A stretch of DNA of 64,000 nt from Streptosporangium sp. NBC_01756. Its GTDB lineage: Bacteria > Actinomycetota > Actinomycetes > Streptosporangiales > Streptosporangiaceae. The translations under genes and the position numbers were made by a program. Shown here in pieces: positions 1 to 8,992 of the stretch. Numbering within the stretch: the first letter of the stretch is position 1; each line of letters opens with the position of its first letter. A model generated the notes under the pieces. That model was not told the origin of the DNA. It saw only the letters and a program-made list of their open reading frames with translations, and made no database searches. Where the stretch lies: assembly GCF_035917975.1 (NCBI RefSeq), contig NZ_CP109130.1:3968001-4032000 (forward strand), written 5' to 3'.

Positions 1-683
1 TCGTCCAGCCGGGAACCGAGGCGGAGCGGCGCGGCCAGGCCGTCCACCTCCAGCGAGGGTTCCCAGATGCCCGTCTGCTCGGGGGCGGCGGCGAGCACGT
101 CGCACAGGGAGAGCGCGGCGTGGAAACGCACCCCCTGGACCGTCGCGCCCACGGTCAGCTCGGCGTCGGGATGGTTACGGCGCAACGCGAGCCGCGCAAC
201 GCGCCGGGACTCGTCGTCGTCGAAGCCGGTGAAGGCCAGCAGGCCGGTGACCTCGAAGCGGCCCTCCCGGAACCAGACCGCACGGACCTCGGCGACCGGT
301 TCCGCGTCGTCGACCTTCAGCGCCAGGAAGCCGTTGCGCGTCCGGTAGGCCCGGTGGGCCAGCGTGCGGCGGCTCAGGGCGTAGGTGTCGAGCCGGTCGA
401 GGGAGAAACCCGGATCGACGCTCGGCAACCGGGTGCGGATCCCCTCCTGCTCCAGGTAGACGTCCCAGCGGCCGGGGGTGAGGGGCAGCGGTGCGAGCGA
501 GACCGCGAGGGTCGCGTCGCGCGCCTCGGCGCCCGGGGTGCCCAGCACCACCGCGCGCTCCACCGCGGTGGCGCGGTGCCGCAGCACGAGCCCGGTCCCG
601 CTCGCCAGCGGGCCGTCGAGGGACAGGCGGAGTGAGAGGACGTCGGTCAGAGTGACCTCGGCATCCGTGACGACGACATGCAT
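1..683 (-). CDS. partial protein of unknown function, beta-rich
   Basis: An open frame starts at an ATG at 683 with a clear purine-rich ribosome site (GGGAGGGAG) seven bases upstream and runs off the left edge of the window, so only about 227 N-terminal residues are visible. The protein begins MHVVVTDAEVTLTD and has alternating hydrophobic and charged residues typical of stacked beta strands; no signal peptide or membrane segment is seen. A phrase like GRWDVYLEQ recalls the beta-rich domains found beside glycosyltransferase or CDP-glycerol transferase modules in actinobacteria, but this is a weak impression only. I do not recognise the family. Confidence 0.6.
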   Translation of the reverse strand, partial: MHVVVTDAEVTLTDVLSLRLSLDGPLASGTGLVLRHRATAVERAVVLGTPGAEARDATLAVSLAPLPLTPGRWDVYLEQEGIRTRLPSVDPGFSLDRLDTYALSRRTLAHRAYRTRNGFLALKVDDAEPVAEVRAVWFREGRFEVTGLLAFTGFDDDESRRVARLALRRNHPDAELTVGATVQGVRFHAALSLCDVLAAAPEQTGIWEPSLEVDGLAAPLRLGSRLD

Positions 684-800
684 CGTCAGCTCCCTCCCCG
701 TCGAATGAGCTACGCGACGTTGAGGTTACCGTGATTTTTCCGTAATCGACAGAAAGACTTTTGGACCTAGTGTCGTTTTCTTGACATCTTTACCGATAGT

Positions 801-830
801 CAGGTACGGCCCCAAGACGGGCCGTACCTG
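801..830 (-). terminator. hairpin after the Fe-S oxidoreductase gene
   Basis: A perfect 12-bp inverted repeat (CAGGTACGGCCC / GGGCCGTACCTG) with a six-base loop begins nine bases past the stop codon of the gene at 839-3001. There is no clean T-run on the transcript side, as is usual for actinobacterial terminators. It could also protect the 3' end of the mRNA. Confidence 0.6.
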
Positions 831-838
831 AATCGGGG

Positions 839-3001
839 TCAAGAAGCCTCCACCGGCTGGCCCTTGATGGACTTGATCAGAAGCTGGGAGACGTCCACGA
901 CCTCCAGCGTCTCCTTTGCCTCGCCGGAGTTCTTCTTCTCGTTGATCGAGTCGCCCAGCATGACCAGACAGAATGGGCAGGCGGTGGAGATGGTGTCCGG
1001 ATCGGTGGTCAGCGCCTCGTCCACCCGCTCGGTGTTGATGCGCTTGCCGAGCCGCTCCTCCATCCACATCCGCGCGCCTCCGGCGCCGCAGCAGAAACCG
1101 CGTTCCTTGTGGCGGTGCATCTCCTGGGTCTGCACGCCCGGGACCTTGGCCATGATGTCGCGGGGCTGGGAGTAGACCTTGTTGTGGCGGCCGAGGAAGC
1201 ACGGGTCGTGGTAGGTGATCTTCTCCTCGATCGGCGTGACCGGGACCAGCTTGCCCTCGTCCACCAGCTTGGCCAGCAGCTGGGTGTGGTGGACGACCTC
1301 ATAGGTGCCACCGAGCTGCGGATACTCGTTGGCGAGGGTGTTGAAGCAGTGCGGGCAGGTCGCGACGATCTTCTTGACCCCGGCCTCGTTCAGCGTCTCG
1401 ACGTTCTGCTTGGCCAGCATGTCGAAGAGGTACTCCATGCCCAGTCGGCGGGCCGGGTCGCCGGTGCAGGCCTCCATCGGGCCGAGCACCGCGAACTTCA
1501 CGCCCGCGACGTGCAGCAGCTCCGCGACCGCCTTGGTGGTCTTCTTGGCCCGGTCCTCCAGGGCTCCGGCACAGCCGACCCAGAACAGGTATTCGGTGTC
1601 CTCGGGCATCTTCTCGTCGATGAGCCGGACCTCGATGGGATCGACGTCGCGGCTCGCGAGCTCCTCGATCCAGTCGGCCCGCTTCATCTCGGACATCCCC
1701 CACGGGTTGCCCTTGTTCTCCAGGTTCTTGACCATGACGCCGGCCTCGGACGGGAAGTTCGACTCCACCATCGCCTGGTAGCGGCGCATGTCGAGGATGT
1801 GGTCGATGTGCTCGATGTCCACCGGGCACTGCTCGACACAGGCACCGCAGTTGGTGCAGGACCACAGCACGTCCGGGTGGATGACGCCGTCCTCGCCGAC
1901 CAGCGGCTTGTCCAGCAGGGCGAGCACGTCCTCGTGCAGGTCGGCACGCTGCTCCTGGGTGGCCGTCAGGTACGGCGCGACCTTGAAGGCGTGGTCGCGC
2001 TGCTCCAGGATCAGCATCTTCGGCGACAGCGGCTTGTCGGTGTTCCAGGCCGGACACTGGTCCTGGCACCGGCCGCACTCGGTGCAGGTGTAGAAGTCGA
2101 GGAAGCCCTTCCAGGTGGTGTCCTCGATCTTGCCCCTGCCGAGCCGGTCGCCGTCGAGGTCCTCGTCCTCGAAGTCGACGAGCTTGCCGTCGATCCGCAT
2201 CGGCTGGGCCGGGCCGTTCCCGTCCGGGCGGCGGGAGAACGCCACGTTCAGCGGGGCGGTGAAGATGTGCAGGTGCTTGGAGTTCACCACGATCACCAGG
2301 AACACCAGCATGACGCCGATGTGCAGGAGCAGCCCGACGTGCTCGATCACCTCGTTGGCCGAGGCGCCCAGCGGCCGCAGCACGGCCGCGACGGCATCGG
2401 AGGCGAAGGCTCCCGACGCGTAGGGAAGGTTGCCGGTGTTGGACGCCGCGCCGCGGAAGAGGAACATCGTCCAGATCACGTTGAAGATCATGAAGAGGAC
2501 GAGCCAGGCGCCGCCGAGGTGCGAGCCGGAGAAGCGGGATCTGCGTCCGAGCTTCTTGGGCGAGTTCTTGACCCGGATGACCGCGAACGCGATCAGGCCG
2601 ACCAGGGCCGCGACCGCGATGAAGTCCTGCAGGAAGCCCAGCACGGCCCAGGTCCCGACGATCGGGATGTGGAAGTCGGGGGTGCCGGTGACCGCGCCCT
2701 GGATCAGCGAGCCGTACGCCTCCAGGTAGACGGTCGCCAGGATGAAGAACGCCCACATGACGAAGAAGTGCGCGGTGCCCGAAGCCGTCCACTTGAGCAG
2801 CTTCTTCTGACCGAAAACCTCGACGAGCTGGGCCTTGAGCTCGTCCCCCACGTTGTTCTTGGCGTATTCGATCCGCTCGGGCGCGGGTGGCCCCACGGTG
2901 GCGAGCTTGTAGAGGAACAGCACACGGCGCGCGGCAAGCGCGACCGCGACAGCTGTCATGACCAGCCCGATGATCGCTACCCAGAGCACGGGTCCTCCCA
3001 C
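839..3001 (-). CDS. membrane-bound Fe-S oxidoreductase (heterodisulfide reductase-like)
   Basis: 720 residues. The N-terminal ~260 residues hold several hydrophobic helices like the NarI-type cytochrome b subunit. Two ferredoxin motifs follow, CTECGRCQDQCP near residue 305 and CTNCGACVEQCP near 380, and then two cysteine-rich CCG domains (WVGCAGA near 477, CPHCFN near 550, HDPCFLGRHN near 596, FCCGAGGARMW near 632). This order is that of the fused reductases thought to pass electrons from acyl-CoA or other dehydrogenases to the quinone pool (FadF-like, and the Mycobacterium Fe-S reductase family). The electron donor is not shown by the neighbours. A palindromic operator lies just upstream, and a TetR gene in the same orientation follows upstream, so regulation by that TetR protein is plausible. 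Confidence 0.9.
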   Translation of the reverse strand: MGGPVLWVAIIGLVMTAVAVALAARRVLFLYKLATVGPPAPERIEYAKNNVGDELKAQLVEVFGQKKLLKWTASGTAHFFVMWAFFILATVYLEAYGSLIQGAVTGTPDFHIPIVGTWAVLGFLQDFIAVAALVGLIAFAVIRVKNSPKKLGRRSRFSGSHLGGAWLVLFMIFNVIWTMFLFRGAASNTGNLPYASGAFASDAVAAVLRPLGASANEVIEHVGLLLHIGVMLVFLVIVVNSKHLHIFTAPLNVAFSRRPDGNGPAQPMRIDGKLVDFEDEDLDGDRLGRGKIEDTTWKGFLDFYTCTECGRCQDQCPAWNTDKPLSPKMLILEQRDHAFKVAPYLTATQEQRADLHEDVLALLDKPLVGEDGVIHPDVLWSCTNCGACVEQCPVDIEHIDHILDMRRYQAMVESNFPSEAGVMVKNLENKGNPWGMSEMKRADWIEELASRDVDPIEVRLIDEKMPEDTEYLFWVGCAGALEDRAKKTTKAVAELLHVAGVKFAVLGPMEACTGDPARRLGMEYLFDMLAKQNVETLNEAGVKKIVATCPHCFNTLANEYPQLGGTYEVVHHTQLLAKLVDEGKLVPVTPIEEKITYHDPCFLGRHNKVYSQPRDIMAKVPGVQTQEMHRHKERGFCCGAGGARMWMEERLGKRINTERVDEALTTDPDTISTACPFCLVMLGDSINEKKNSGEAKETLEVVDVSQLLIKSIKGQPVEAS

Positions 3002-3067
3002 AGACGGCGTTGGCTGCCAGCGTACGACCGCCGGTCATCCACAGTGACGGCGGGTCACCTTGGATAC

Positions 3068-3091
3068 TACCGACCGGTAACTTGCTACCGG
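3068..3091. promoter_or_regulatory. TetR-type operator candidate upstream of Fe-S oxidoreductase
   Basis: Two overlapping dyads are present: TACCG-AC-CGGTA at 3068-3079 and CCGGTA-(6)-TACCGG at 3074-3091. On the minus strand a TAGTAT -10-like hexamer overlaps the edge (3064-3069), about 65 bases before the reductase start codon. Position and symmetry suit a repressor of the TetR class, and a TetR gene lies 90 bases upstream. The pairing of regulator and site is inference. Confidence 0.5.
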
Positions 3092-3177
3092 ACCGCAGAC
3101 CGCGGTGACCGTGGTCACCATATGGTCAATTCGGTATACAGAACAATGCTCTGCATATGTCAGCACATAGGTTGACG

Positions 3178-3819
3178 CTACCGGGAATCGTCGAGATAGC
3201 GCTGGATCGTGGGCGCGAGCAGCTCCACCAGCTCCTCGACGTCCACCGAGGCGAGCGGCTCCAGCTTGACGACGTATCTCATCAGGACCACCCCGAAGAG
3301 CTGCGCGAAGGCCGCCTCCGTCCGGATCGGCGGGATCTGGAGCGCCTCCGCCACCCGGTTCAGGATCGCGTGCGTGACGAACTCACGGATCATCGCGGCC
3401 ATCCGGTCGTTGGTCATCGCGGTACGGGCCAGCGCCAGCACCGGCTGGCGGGCCTCCGCGGCCGAGGTCATCGTCAGGACGAACCGGGTCAGCCGCTCGC
3501 CGACCTCCTCGCGCGGTCCAGAAACGATCATCGGGATGAGGGATTCGGGCTCGACCGGCAGCTCCATGGCCGCGACGAACATCCCCTCCTTGCTGGCGAA
3601 GTAGTGGTGGACCAGCGCCGGATCCACCCCCGCCTGCCGGGCGATGCCCCGGACGGTCGCCTTGTCGAACCCCTTCTCCGCGAAGGTCTCCCGAGCGGCC
3701 GCGAGGATCTGCCCGCGCGTGTCGGCCGAACCCGGCCTGCGCCCGGGACGCCTCCTGCCGTCCGGCTCACCCGCAGGCGGCTCACCCGCAGGCGGCCCGT
3801 CCGCCGGCTGCCCGCTCAC
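3178..3819 (-). CDS. TetR/AcrR family transcriptional regulator
   Basis: About 213 residues if started at the GTG at 3819, which has AGGA nine bases upstream; a GTG at 3843 is an alternative. After a proline/glycine-rich leader with a repeated PPAGE unit comes a typical TetR DNA-binding domain (RGQILAAARETFAEKGF, then VRGIARQAGVDPALVHHYF). The rest is a helical ligand domain without recognised specificity. It lies immediately downstream of the sugar isomerase-like gene in the same direction and upstream of the Fe-S oxidoreductase gene. Likely targets are itself or that reductase, whose promoter carries a dyad. Confidence 0.88.
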   Translation of the reverse strand: MSGQPADGPPAGEPPAGEPDGRRRPGRRPGSADTRGQILAAARETFAEKGFDKATVRGIARQAGVDPALVHHYFASKEGMFVAAMELPVEPESLIPMIVSGPREEVGERLTRFVLTMTSAAEARQPVLALARTAMTNDRMAAMIREFVTHAILNRVAEALQIPPIRTEAAFAQLFGVVLMRYVVKLEPLASVDVEELVELLAPTIQRYLDDSR

Positions 3820-3868
3820 CGGTCGTCCTGCCGCGTCGCGCACGGGTCGTGCGTCACCGGTCGCCCGC

Positions 3869-4681
3869 TCACACGTTGGAGGACGTGGCCAGGTGCAGGC
3901 GTGCGAACGCCAGCGCCTCGGTGAGGTCGGCGATCCGTTCCGTACGGCTCGCCGCCTTGCGCGTGTTGATCTCCAGCACGACCAGACCGTCGTAGCCGCT
4001 GCCCGCCAGGCGCTCCAGGATCGGCGCGCACGGCTGCCCGCCCCGTCCGGGGACCAGGTGCTCGTCCTTGTTCGCCACCCCGACGCCGTCGGCCAGGTGC
4101 AGGTGGGCGAGCCGGTCACCGAGCTTGGTGAACATCTCCATCGCGTCCACCCCGGACACGGCCGTGTGCGACAGATCCAGTGTCACCTGCGGGAAGGCGT
4201 AGTCGACCGGGTTCCAGTCCGGCGCGTAGGGCACGACCTCGTTGCCCCGGGCCTTCAGCGGGAACATGTTCTCCACCGCGAAGACCACGTCGGTCTCCTC
4301 CCGCATCCTGGCCAGACCGGTCTCGAAGTCGCGCGCGTAGTCGCGCTGCCAGCGGAACGGCGGGTGCACCACGACCGTCCTGGCGCCGACCCGCTCGGCG
4401 GCCCGCTGCGCCCGCTGGAGCTTGGCCCACGGGTCCTTGCCCCACACCCGCTGGGTCACCAGCAGGCAGGGGGCGTGGATGGCCAGGATCGGCAGCTCGT
4501 AGTGGTCCGACAGCCGCTCCAGCACGTCGATGTCCTGGCTCACCGGATCGGCGCCCACCATGATCTCGACACCGTCGTATCCCAGACGCGCGGCCAGCTC
4601 GAAGGCGTCAGGGGTGCGCTCCGGGTAGACGGACGCTGTGGACAGCGCGATCTTCGCCCTGGATCCTCGGACAACGCTCAT
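3869..4681 (-). CDS. sugar phosphate isomerase/epimerase family protein (TIM barrel)
   Basis: 270 residues from the ATG at 4681, chosen because GGAGGCGAGGAAG precedes it; upstream in-frame codons lack a site. The sequence has the AP endonuclease 2 / xylose isomerase-like TIM-barrel pattern: [10 protein letters not shown] near the start, [36 protein letters not shown] and VLEINT, which carry the usual Glu, His and Asp metal ligands. The substrate cannot be told from the sequence. The downstream TetR gene may be co-transcribed, since it starts within 50 bases of this stop codon. Confidence 0.85.
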   Translation of the reverse strand: MSVVRGSRAKIALSTASVYPERTPDAFELAARLGYDGVEIMVGADPVSQDIDVLERLSDHYELPILAIHAPCLLVTQRVWGKDPWAKLQRAQRAAERVGARTVVVHPPFRWQRDYARDFETGLARMREETDVVFAVENMFPLKARGNEVVPYAPDWNPVDYAFPQVTLDLSHTAVSGVDAMEMFTKLGDRLAHLHLADGVGVANKDEHLVPGRGGQPCAPILERLAGSGYDGLVVLEINTRKAASRTERIADLTEALAFARLHLATSSNV

Positions 4682-4840
4682 ACGGCTTCCTCGCCTCCGG
4701 CTGGAGTTCCCGTGAGCGAACTCCGCCGCGCCACAGGCCTGCACGACCGGGTTCCCTCACCCTGCCAGCCTAAGCGCGGGCGCGGATGAGTGAGCCCGCC
4801 CGCGCTGACGCGTCGGAGATCACACGGCTACGGTGAAGGC

Positions 4841-5539
4841 ATGCCGCGGTTCACCAAGGGCGCCATCCCCAGCCCGAACATCTGGAACACGCCTCACATC
4901 TACGAACTGGAGAACCGGGCGGTGGATCCCGAGGGCCGGGCCGAGGCCGCGATGTCCGCCATCCGGTCGTGGACCGGCGCGACGGTCCTCGACATCGGCT
5001 GCGGCAGCGGTTACCACCTGCCGTCCCTGTCGGCCACCGCCGCCCGCGTGATCGGCGTGGAACCGCATGAGGACCTGGTCACACTGGCCCGGCGCCGGTG
5101 CGGTCCGCTGCCCAACGTCGAGATCCATCCGGCCACCGCCCAGGCCCTCCCGCTGCCCGACGCCTCGGTGGACGTGGCCATCGCCCGCTGGGCCTACTTC
5201 TTCGGCCCCGGTTGCGAGCCGGGTCTGGCCGAGCTGTCCCGGGTGATGCGGCGGGGCGGCGCGGCCTTCGTGATCGACCTCGACGCCACCCGCGGCGCCT
5301 TCGGCCGCTGGTTCGGCCAGTCCGTCCCGGTCTACTCCGTCCAGTCCGTGGAGAGGTTCTGGAGCGGCCAGGGCTGGCAGACCCAGCGCCTCGACCTGCG
5401 CATGGTCTTCGAACGCCGCGCCGACCTGGAGGCGGTGCTCCGCATCGAGTTCACCCCCGCGGTGGCCGACCAGGCCATCGCCGAGACCCCCGGGCTGGAG
5501 CTCGCCTACCCCAACGTCCTGCGCTGGCGACGTTTCTGA
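4841..5539 (+). CDS. class I SAM-dependent methyltransferase
   Basis: 232 residues from the ATG at 4841 (GGTGAAGG immediately upstream). The SAM-binding motif I is clear, VLDIGCGSGYH around residue 50, followed by an acidic motif II region (VIGVEPH) and DASVDVAIARWAYFF, the usual post-I pattern of UbiE/COQ5-like enzymes. No substrate-specific domain is visible. It is divergent from the isomerase-like gene and precedes the MerR-thioredoxin pair without overlap. Confidence 0.85.
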   Translation: MPRFTKGAIPSPNIWNTPHIYELENRAVDPEGRAEAAMSAIRSWTGATVLDIGCGSGYHLPSLSATAARVIGVEPHEDLVTLARRRCGPLPNVEIHPATAQALPLPDASVDVAIARWAYFFGPGCEPGLAELSRVMRRGGAAFVIDLDATRGAFGRWFGQSVPVYSVQSVERFWSGQGWQTQRLDLRMVFERRADLEAVLRIEFTPAVADQAIAETPGLELAYPNVLRWRRF

Positions 5540-5579
5540 CGGCGCCCGGCACCCGGGATGAAATGCCCTGCGAAACCGC

Positions 5580-5611
5580 TTGACCTTGACGTTGACGTCA
5601 ACGCTTAGCGT
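5580..5611 (+). promoter_or_regulatory. MerR-type promoter/operator
   Basis: A perfect 14-bp palindrome, CGTTGACGTCAACG at 5590-5603, sits between a TTGACC -35 (5580-5585) and a TAGCGT -10 (5606-5611) with a 20-bp spacer. Over-long spacers with a centred dyad are the signature of promoters twisted open by MerR proteins. The MerR gene starts 20 bases further on, so autoregulation of the merR-trx pair is likely. Confidence 0.65.
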
Positions 5612-5630
5612 GAACCCCAGGGAGGAACGG

Positions 5631-6011
5631 ATGCGGATCGGGGAGCTCGCGAGACGGGCCGGAGTCAGCACCCGCGCGCTGCGCTACTACGAGCAGCAGG
5701 GACTGATCACGGCACGGCGGACGGCCAACGGCTACCGGGAGTACGGCGAGGCGGACCTCAGGCTCGTCACCGAGATCAGGTCGCTGCTCGGTGTCGGGTT
5801 CACGCTGGAGGACGCCAGGCCGTTCGTGGCGTGCCTGCGGGCCGGCCATGCCTCGGGAGGCTCCTGCCCGGAGTCGGTGGAGGTCTACCAGCGCAAGCTG
5901 ACCGAGATCGACGACGAGATCCGCACGCTGCTCGCCCGGCGGGCCGAGGTGGCGGAACAGCTGACCGCGGCCTGTCCCGGATGCGTATTCAGAGAGCAGG
6001 GAAAATCATGA
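5631..6011 (+). CDS. MerR family regulator paired with thioredoxin
   Basis: 126 residues from the ATG at 5631, preceded by GGGAGGAA. It opens with the MerR winged-helix signature MRIGELARRAGVSTRALRYY, then a helical dimerisation region, and ends in a short tail with CPGC. Cysteines also occur mid-protein (VACLRAG, GGSCPES). Cysteines near the C terminus are where MerR proteins bind metals or sense redox state. The stop codon overlaps the start of the thioredoxin gene (ATGA), so both are one transcript; thiol stress sensing is a reasonable guess but not proven. Confidence 0.9.
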   Translation: MRIGELARRAGVSTRALRYYEQQGLITARRTANGYREYGEADLRLVTEIRSLLGVGFTLEDARPFVACLRAGHASGGSCPESVEVYQRKLTEIDDEIRTLLARRAEVAEQLTAACPGCVFREQGKS

Positions 6012-6322
6012 TCACTTTGACCGCCGACAACTTCGCCGAGCAGGTGCTCCAGAACGACAAGCCCGTCCTGGTCGACTTCTGGGCCGAGTGGTGCCCGCCC
6101 TGCCGGATGATCGCGCCGGTCCTGGAGCAGATCGAGGCCGAGTACGGGGACCGCGTCACGATCGCCAAGCTCAACTACGACGAACACCAGGAGATCGCGG
6201 CCCGTTACGGCGTCATGGGCCTGCCGACCCTCAACCTCTACAAGGGCGGCGAGGTGGTCCGGCAGATCGTCGGCGCCAAGCCCAAGCGCCTGCTCCTCGC
6301 CGACCTCGAAGACCACATCTGA
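6008..6322 (+). CDS. trxA: thioredoxin with WCPPC active site
   Basis: 104 residues, full length for a classical thioredoxin. The fold is easily followed: VDFWAEWCPPCRMIAPVLEQI at residues ~22-42, the cis-proline segment GVMGLPTL, and the end strand with GGEVVRQIVGA. The active site is CPPC instead of the usual CGPC, a change expected to alter redox potential. It reduces protein disulfides in the cytosol. The gene is translationally coupled to the upstream merR (four-base overlap). A large palindrome follows 28 bases after the stop. Confidence 0.92.
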   Translation: MITLTADNFAEQVLQNDKPVLVDFWAEWCPPCRMIAPVLEQIEAEYGDRVTIAKLNYDEHQEIAARYGVMGLPTLNLYKGGEVVRQIVGAKPKRLLLADLEDHI

Positions 6323-6350
6323 CCGCATCCGACCACCGGCCCGACCGCGT

Positions 6351-6408
6351 CCCGCCGACGATTTTCACCCGGTACGGCGCGCCGTACCGGGTGAAAGTTG
6401 TCGGCGGG
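6351..6408. terminator. 58-nt near-perfect palindrome between trxA and radA
   Basis: The core at 6363-6396 is a perfect 34-base palindrome with no loop. Outside it, after three unpaired bases per side, a further nine bases pair (CCCGCCGAC at 6351-6359 with GTCGGCGGG at 6400-6408). The structure begins 28 bases after trxA stops and ends 18 bases before radA. It is most simply a strong terminator of the merR-trxA unit; no T-run follows. It could also be an extruding cruciform or a large operator. Confidence 0.6.
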
Positions 6409-6426
6409 GACCTGTAACGTGCGGCC

Positions 6427-7827
6427 ATGGCTAAGAAGGTCGGCTATCGCTGTGGTGAGTGCGGTTGGCAGACCGCCAAATGGGTGGGGCGCTGCGGCGA
6501 GTGCCAGGCCTGGGGCACCGTCGAGGAGGAGACCGCCCGCGGGGGCGTCAATGTGGCCACCGCCGGGGCCGTGTCGGCTCCAGCCGTCCCGATCGGCCAG
6601 GTCAAGGCGGAGGTGGCGCACGCGCGCGGCACCGGGGTGCCCGAGCTCGACCGGGTGCTCGGCGGCGGCCTCGTGCCCGGCGCCGTCGTGCTGCTGGCCG
6701 GCGAGCCCGGCATCGGCAAGTCCACGCTCCTGCTGGAGGCGGCGGCGAAGATCGCGCGGCAGCAGACCGTGCTCTACATCACGGGCGAGGAGTCGGCTGC
6801 CCAGGTGCGGGTCAGGGCCGACCGGATCGGCGCGATCCAGGAGCAGCTCTACCTCGCGGCCGAGACCGACCTGAGCGCGCTGGTGGCCCATGTGGAGAAG
6901 GTCCAGCCGGACCTGCTCATCGTCGACTCGGTGCAGACGATCGGCTCGGCCCAGGCGACCGGGGTGCCCGGCGGGGTCACCCAGGTCAGGGAGGTCGCCG
7001 GCAACCTGGTCCGGCTCGCCAAGGAGCGCGGCATGTCCACCGTGCTGGTCGGCCATGTCACCAAGGAGGGCTCGATCGCCGGTCCCCGGACGCTTGAGCA
7101 CCTGGTCGACGTCGTGCTCCACTTCGAGGGCGACCGGCACTCCCGGCTCCGGATGGTCCGCGCGATCAAAAACCGGTACGGCCCCGTCGACGAGGTCGGC
7201 TGCTTCGACCTGCACGAGGGCGGCATCGAGGGCATCGCCGACGCCAGCGGGCTGTTCGTCTCCCACCGTGCCGAGCCCGTGCCCGGCACGTGCGTCACGG
7301 TCACCCTGGAGGGCACCCGGCCGCTACCCGCCGAGGTGCAGGCCCTGGTCGCGCGGACCGAGGCCCAGCAGCCGCGCCGATCCTCCTCGGGACTCGACAC
7401 CTACCGGGTGACGATGGTGCTGGCGGTGCTGGAGCGACGGCTCAACGCCAAGCTCGGGGGCTGCGACGTGTTCACCGCGACCGTGGGGGGCATCAAGCTC
7501 AGCGATCCGGCGGTGGACCTGTCGGTGATGCTCGCGGTGGCCAGCGCGGCCGGTGACAAGGCGCTGCCGGCCGGCCTGGTCGTGCTGGGCGAGGTGGGCC
7601 TGGCCGGAGAGCTGCGCCCGGTGCGCGACGTGCGACGCCGCCTGTCGGAGGCCGCACGGCTGGGCTTCACCCGCGCCCTGGTCCCGGCCGGCTCCCTCGA
7701 CACCGGCAGCAGACGCGGCGGCGAACGCTCCCTGGTCCCGGTCGGCGGCCGGAACACCACCCACATACCGGGGTTCGACATCGTCGAGGCGGAGAACGTC
7801 TGGGACGCGCTCACCCACGTCACCTGA
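6427..7827 (+). CDS. radA: DNA repair protein RadA (Sms)
   Basis: 466 residues, normal for RadA. A C4 zinc finger is at residues 9-26 (CGEC...CGEC), the Walker A motif GEPGIGKST near 93, Walker B LLIVDSVQT, the RadA-specific KNRYG motif near 248, and a C-terminal Lon-like domain. RadA is a RecA-related helicase that processes branched recombination intermediates. It lies 79 bases upstream of disA, the classic arrangement; in Bacillus RadA inhibits DisA's c-di-AMP synthesis. Confidence 0.97.
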   Translation: MAKKVGYRCGECGWQTAKWVGRCGECQAWGTVEEETARGGVNVATAGAVSAPAVPIGQVKAEVAHARGTGVPELDRVLGGGLVPGAVVLLAGEPGIGKSTLLLEAAAKIARQQTVLYITGEESAAQVRVRADRIGAIQEQLYLAAETDLSALVAHVEKVQPDLLIVDSVQTIGSAQATGVPGGVTQVREVAGNLVRLAKERGMSTVLVGHVTKEGSIAGPRTLEHLVDVVLHFEGDRHSRLRMVRAIKNRYGPVDEVGCFDLHEGGIEGIADASGLFVSHRAEPVPGTCVTVTLEGTRPLPAEVQALVARTEAQQPRRSSSGLDTYRVTMVLAVLERRLNAKLGGCDVFTATVGGIKLSDPAVDLSVMLAVASAAGDKALPAGLVVLGEVGLAGELRPVRDVRRRLSEAARLGFTRALVPAGSLDTGSRRGGERSLVPVGGRNTTHIPGFDIVEAENVWDALTHVT

Positions 7828-7906
7828 GGATGATCATCTGCCGATTCCGGACCTGGGAGGAGCTTCGCCGGTAAGCTGATGGTGATACGCGGACCACGGG
7901 GGTCAT

Positions 7907-8992
7907 GTGCCAGCAACCAACAGAGGGCTCGACGAACACCGCAGAGCCGTTCTGGCGGCGGTCGCTCCGGGCACTGCGCTACGCGACGGCCTGGAGCGCA
8001 TTCTTCGCGGTCAGACCGGTGGTCTGATCGTGCTCGGTTACGACGACACGGTCGCGGAGATCTGCAGCGGCGGTTTCGAGCTGGACGTCGAATTCTCCGC
8101 CACCCGGCTGCGCGAGCTCGCCAAGATGGACGGCGCCATCGTGCTGAACGCGAGCGACCTGCGGATCGTCCGCGCGGCCGTGCACCTGATGCCCGACCCG
8201 TCGATCGTCACCGACGAGTCCGGCACCCGGCACCGCACCGCCCAGCGGGTGGCCCTGCAGACGTCCCTGCCCGTCATCTCGCTCAGCAAGTCCATGCGGA
8301 TCATCGCCCTCTACCTGGACGGCTTCCGCTACGTGCTGGAGGAGTCGGCGGCGATCCTGTCCCGGGCCAACCAGGCCCTGGCCACCCTTGAGCGCTACAA
8401 GCTCCGCCTCGACGAGGTGTCCGGCACGCTGTCGGCGCTGGAGATCGAGGACCTGGTGACGGTCCGCGACATAGCGGTGGTCGCCCAGCGGCTGGAGATG
8501 GTCCGGCGCATCTCCGAGGAGATCACCGGTTACGTGGTCGAGCTCGGCACCGACGGGCGTCTGCTGTCCCTGCAGTTCGACGAGCTGGTGGCCGGGACCG
8601 AGACCGACCGTGAGCTGATCGTGCGTGACTACCTGCCCGTGGCGAGCCGCCGTCCGCGCAAGTTCGCCGACGCGCTGCACGATCTCGACCGGCTGTCCTC
8701 CAGCGACCTGCTCGACCTCTCGGTGGTCGCGCAGATCCTCGGCCACTCGGGCAACGACGCCCTGGACAGCCCGGTGAGCCCCCGGGGCTACCGCCTGCTG
8801 GCCAAGGTTCCCCGCCTGCCGGGCGCGGTGGTCGACCGCCTGGTCGACCAGTTCGGCAGCCTGCAGAAGCTGCTGGCCGCCAGCATCGGCGACCTCCAGG
8901 AAGTGGGCGGGGTCGGCGAGGCCAGGGCCCGCCACATCCGCGAGGGCCTCTCCCGGCTGGCCGAGTCCTCCATCCTGGAGCGCTACGTCTAG
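7907..8992 (+). CDS. disA: DNA integrity scanning diadenylate cyclase DisA
   Basis: 361 residues from the GTG at 7907. The DAC cyclase domain contains the catalytic DGA motif (KMDGAIVLN, ~residue 74) and the ATP-binding RHR motif (GTRHRTAQR, ~107). A helical linker leads to a C-terminal helix-hairpin-helix domain ([19 protein letters not shown]). It converts two ATP into c-di-AMP while scanning DNA for branched structures, which stop synthesis. The gene follows radA. A c-di-AMP-sensing riboswitch is present at 19119-19258 in the same window. Confidence 0.97.
   Translation: MPATNRGLDEHRRAVLAAVAPGTALRDGLERILRGQTGGLIVLGYDDTVAEICSGGFELDVEFSATRLRELAKMDGAIVLNASDLRIVRAAVHLMPDPSIVTDESGTRHRTAQRVALQTSLPVISLSKSMRIIALYLDGFRYVLEESAAILSRANQALATLERYKLRLDEVSGTLSALEIEDLVTVRDIAVVAQRLEMVRRISEEITGYVVELGTDGRLLSLQFDELVAGTETDRELIVRDYLPVASRRPRKFADALHDLDRLSSSDLLDLSVVAQILGHSGNDALDSPVSPRGYRLLAKVPRLPGAVVDRLVDQFGSLQKLLAASIGDLQEVGGVGEARARHIREGLSRLAESSILERYV

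Noticed and set aside
1109-3175. 688-codon + strand open frame
   Set aside because: It is antisense to the Fe-S oxidoreductase, whose cysteine motifs fix the real frame.
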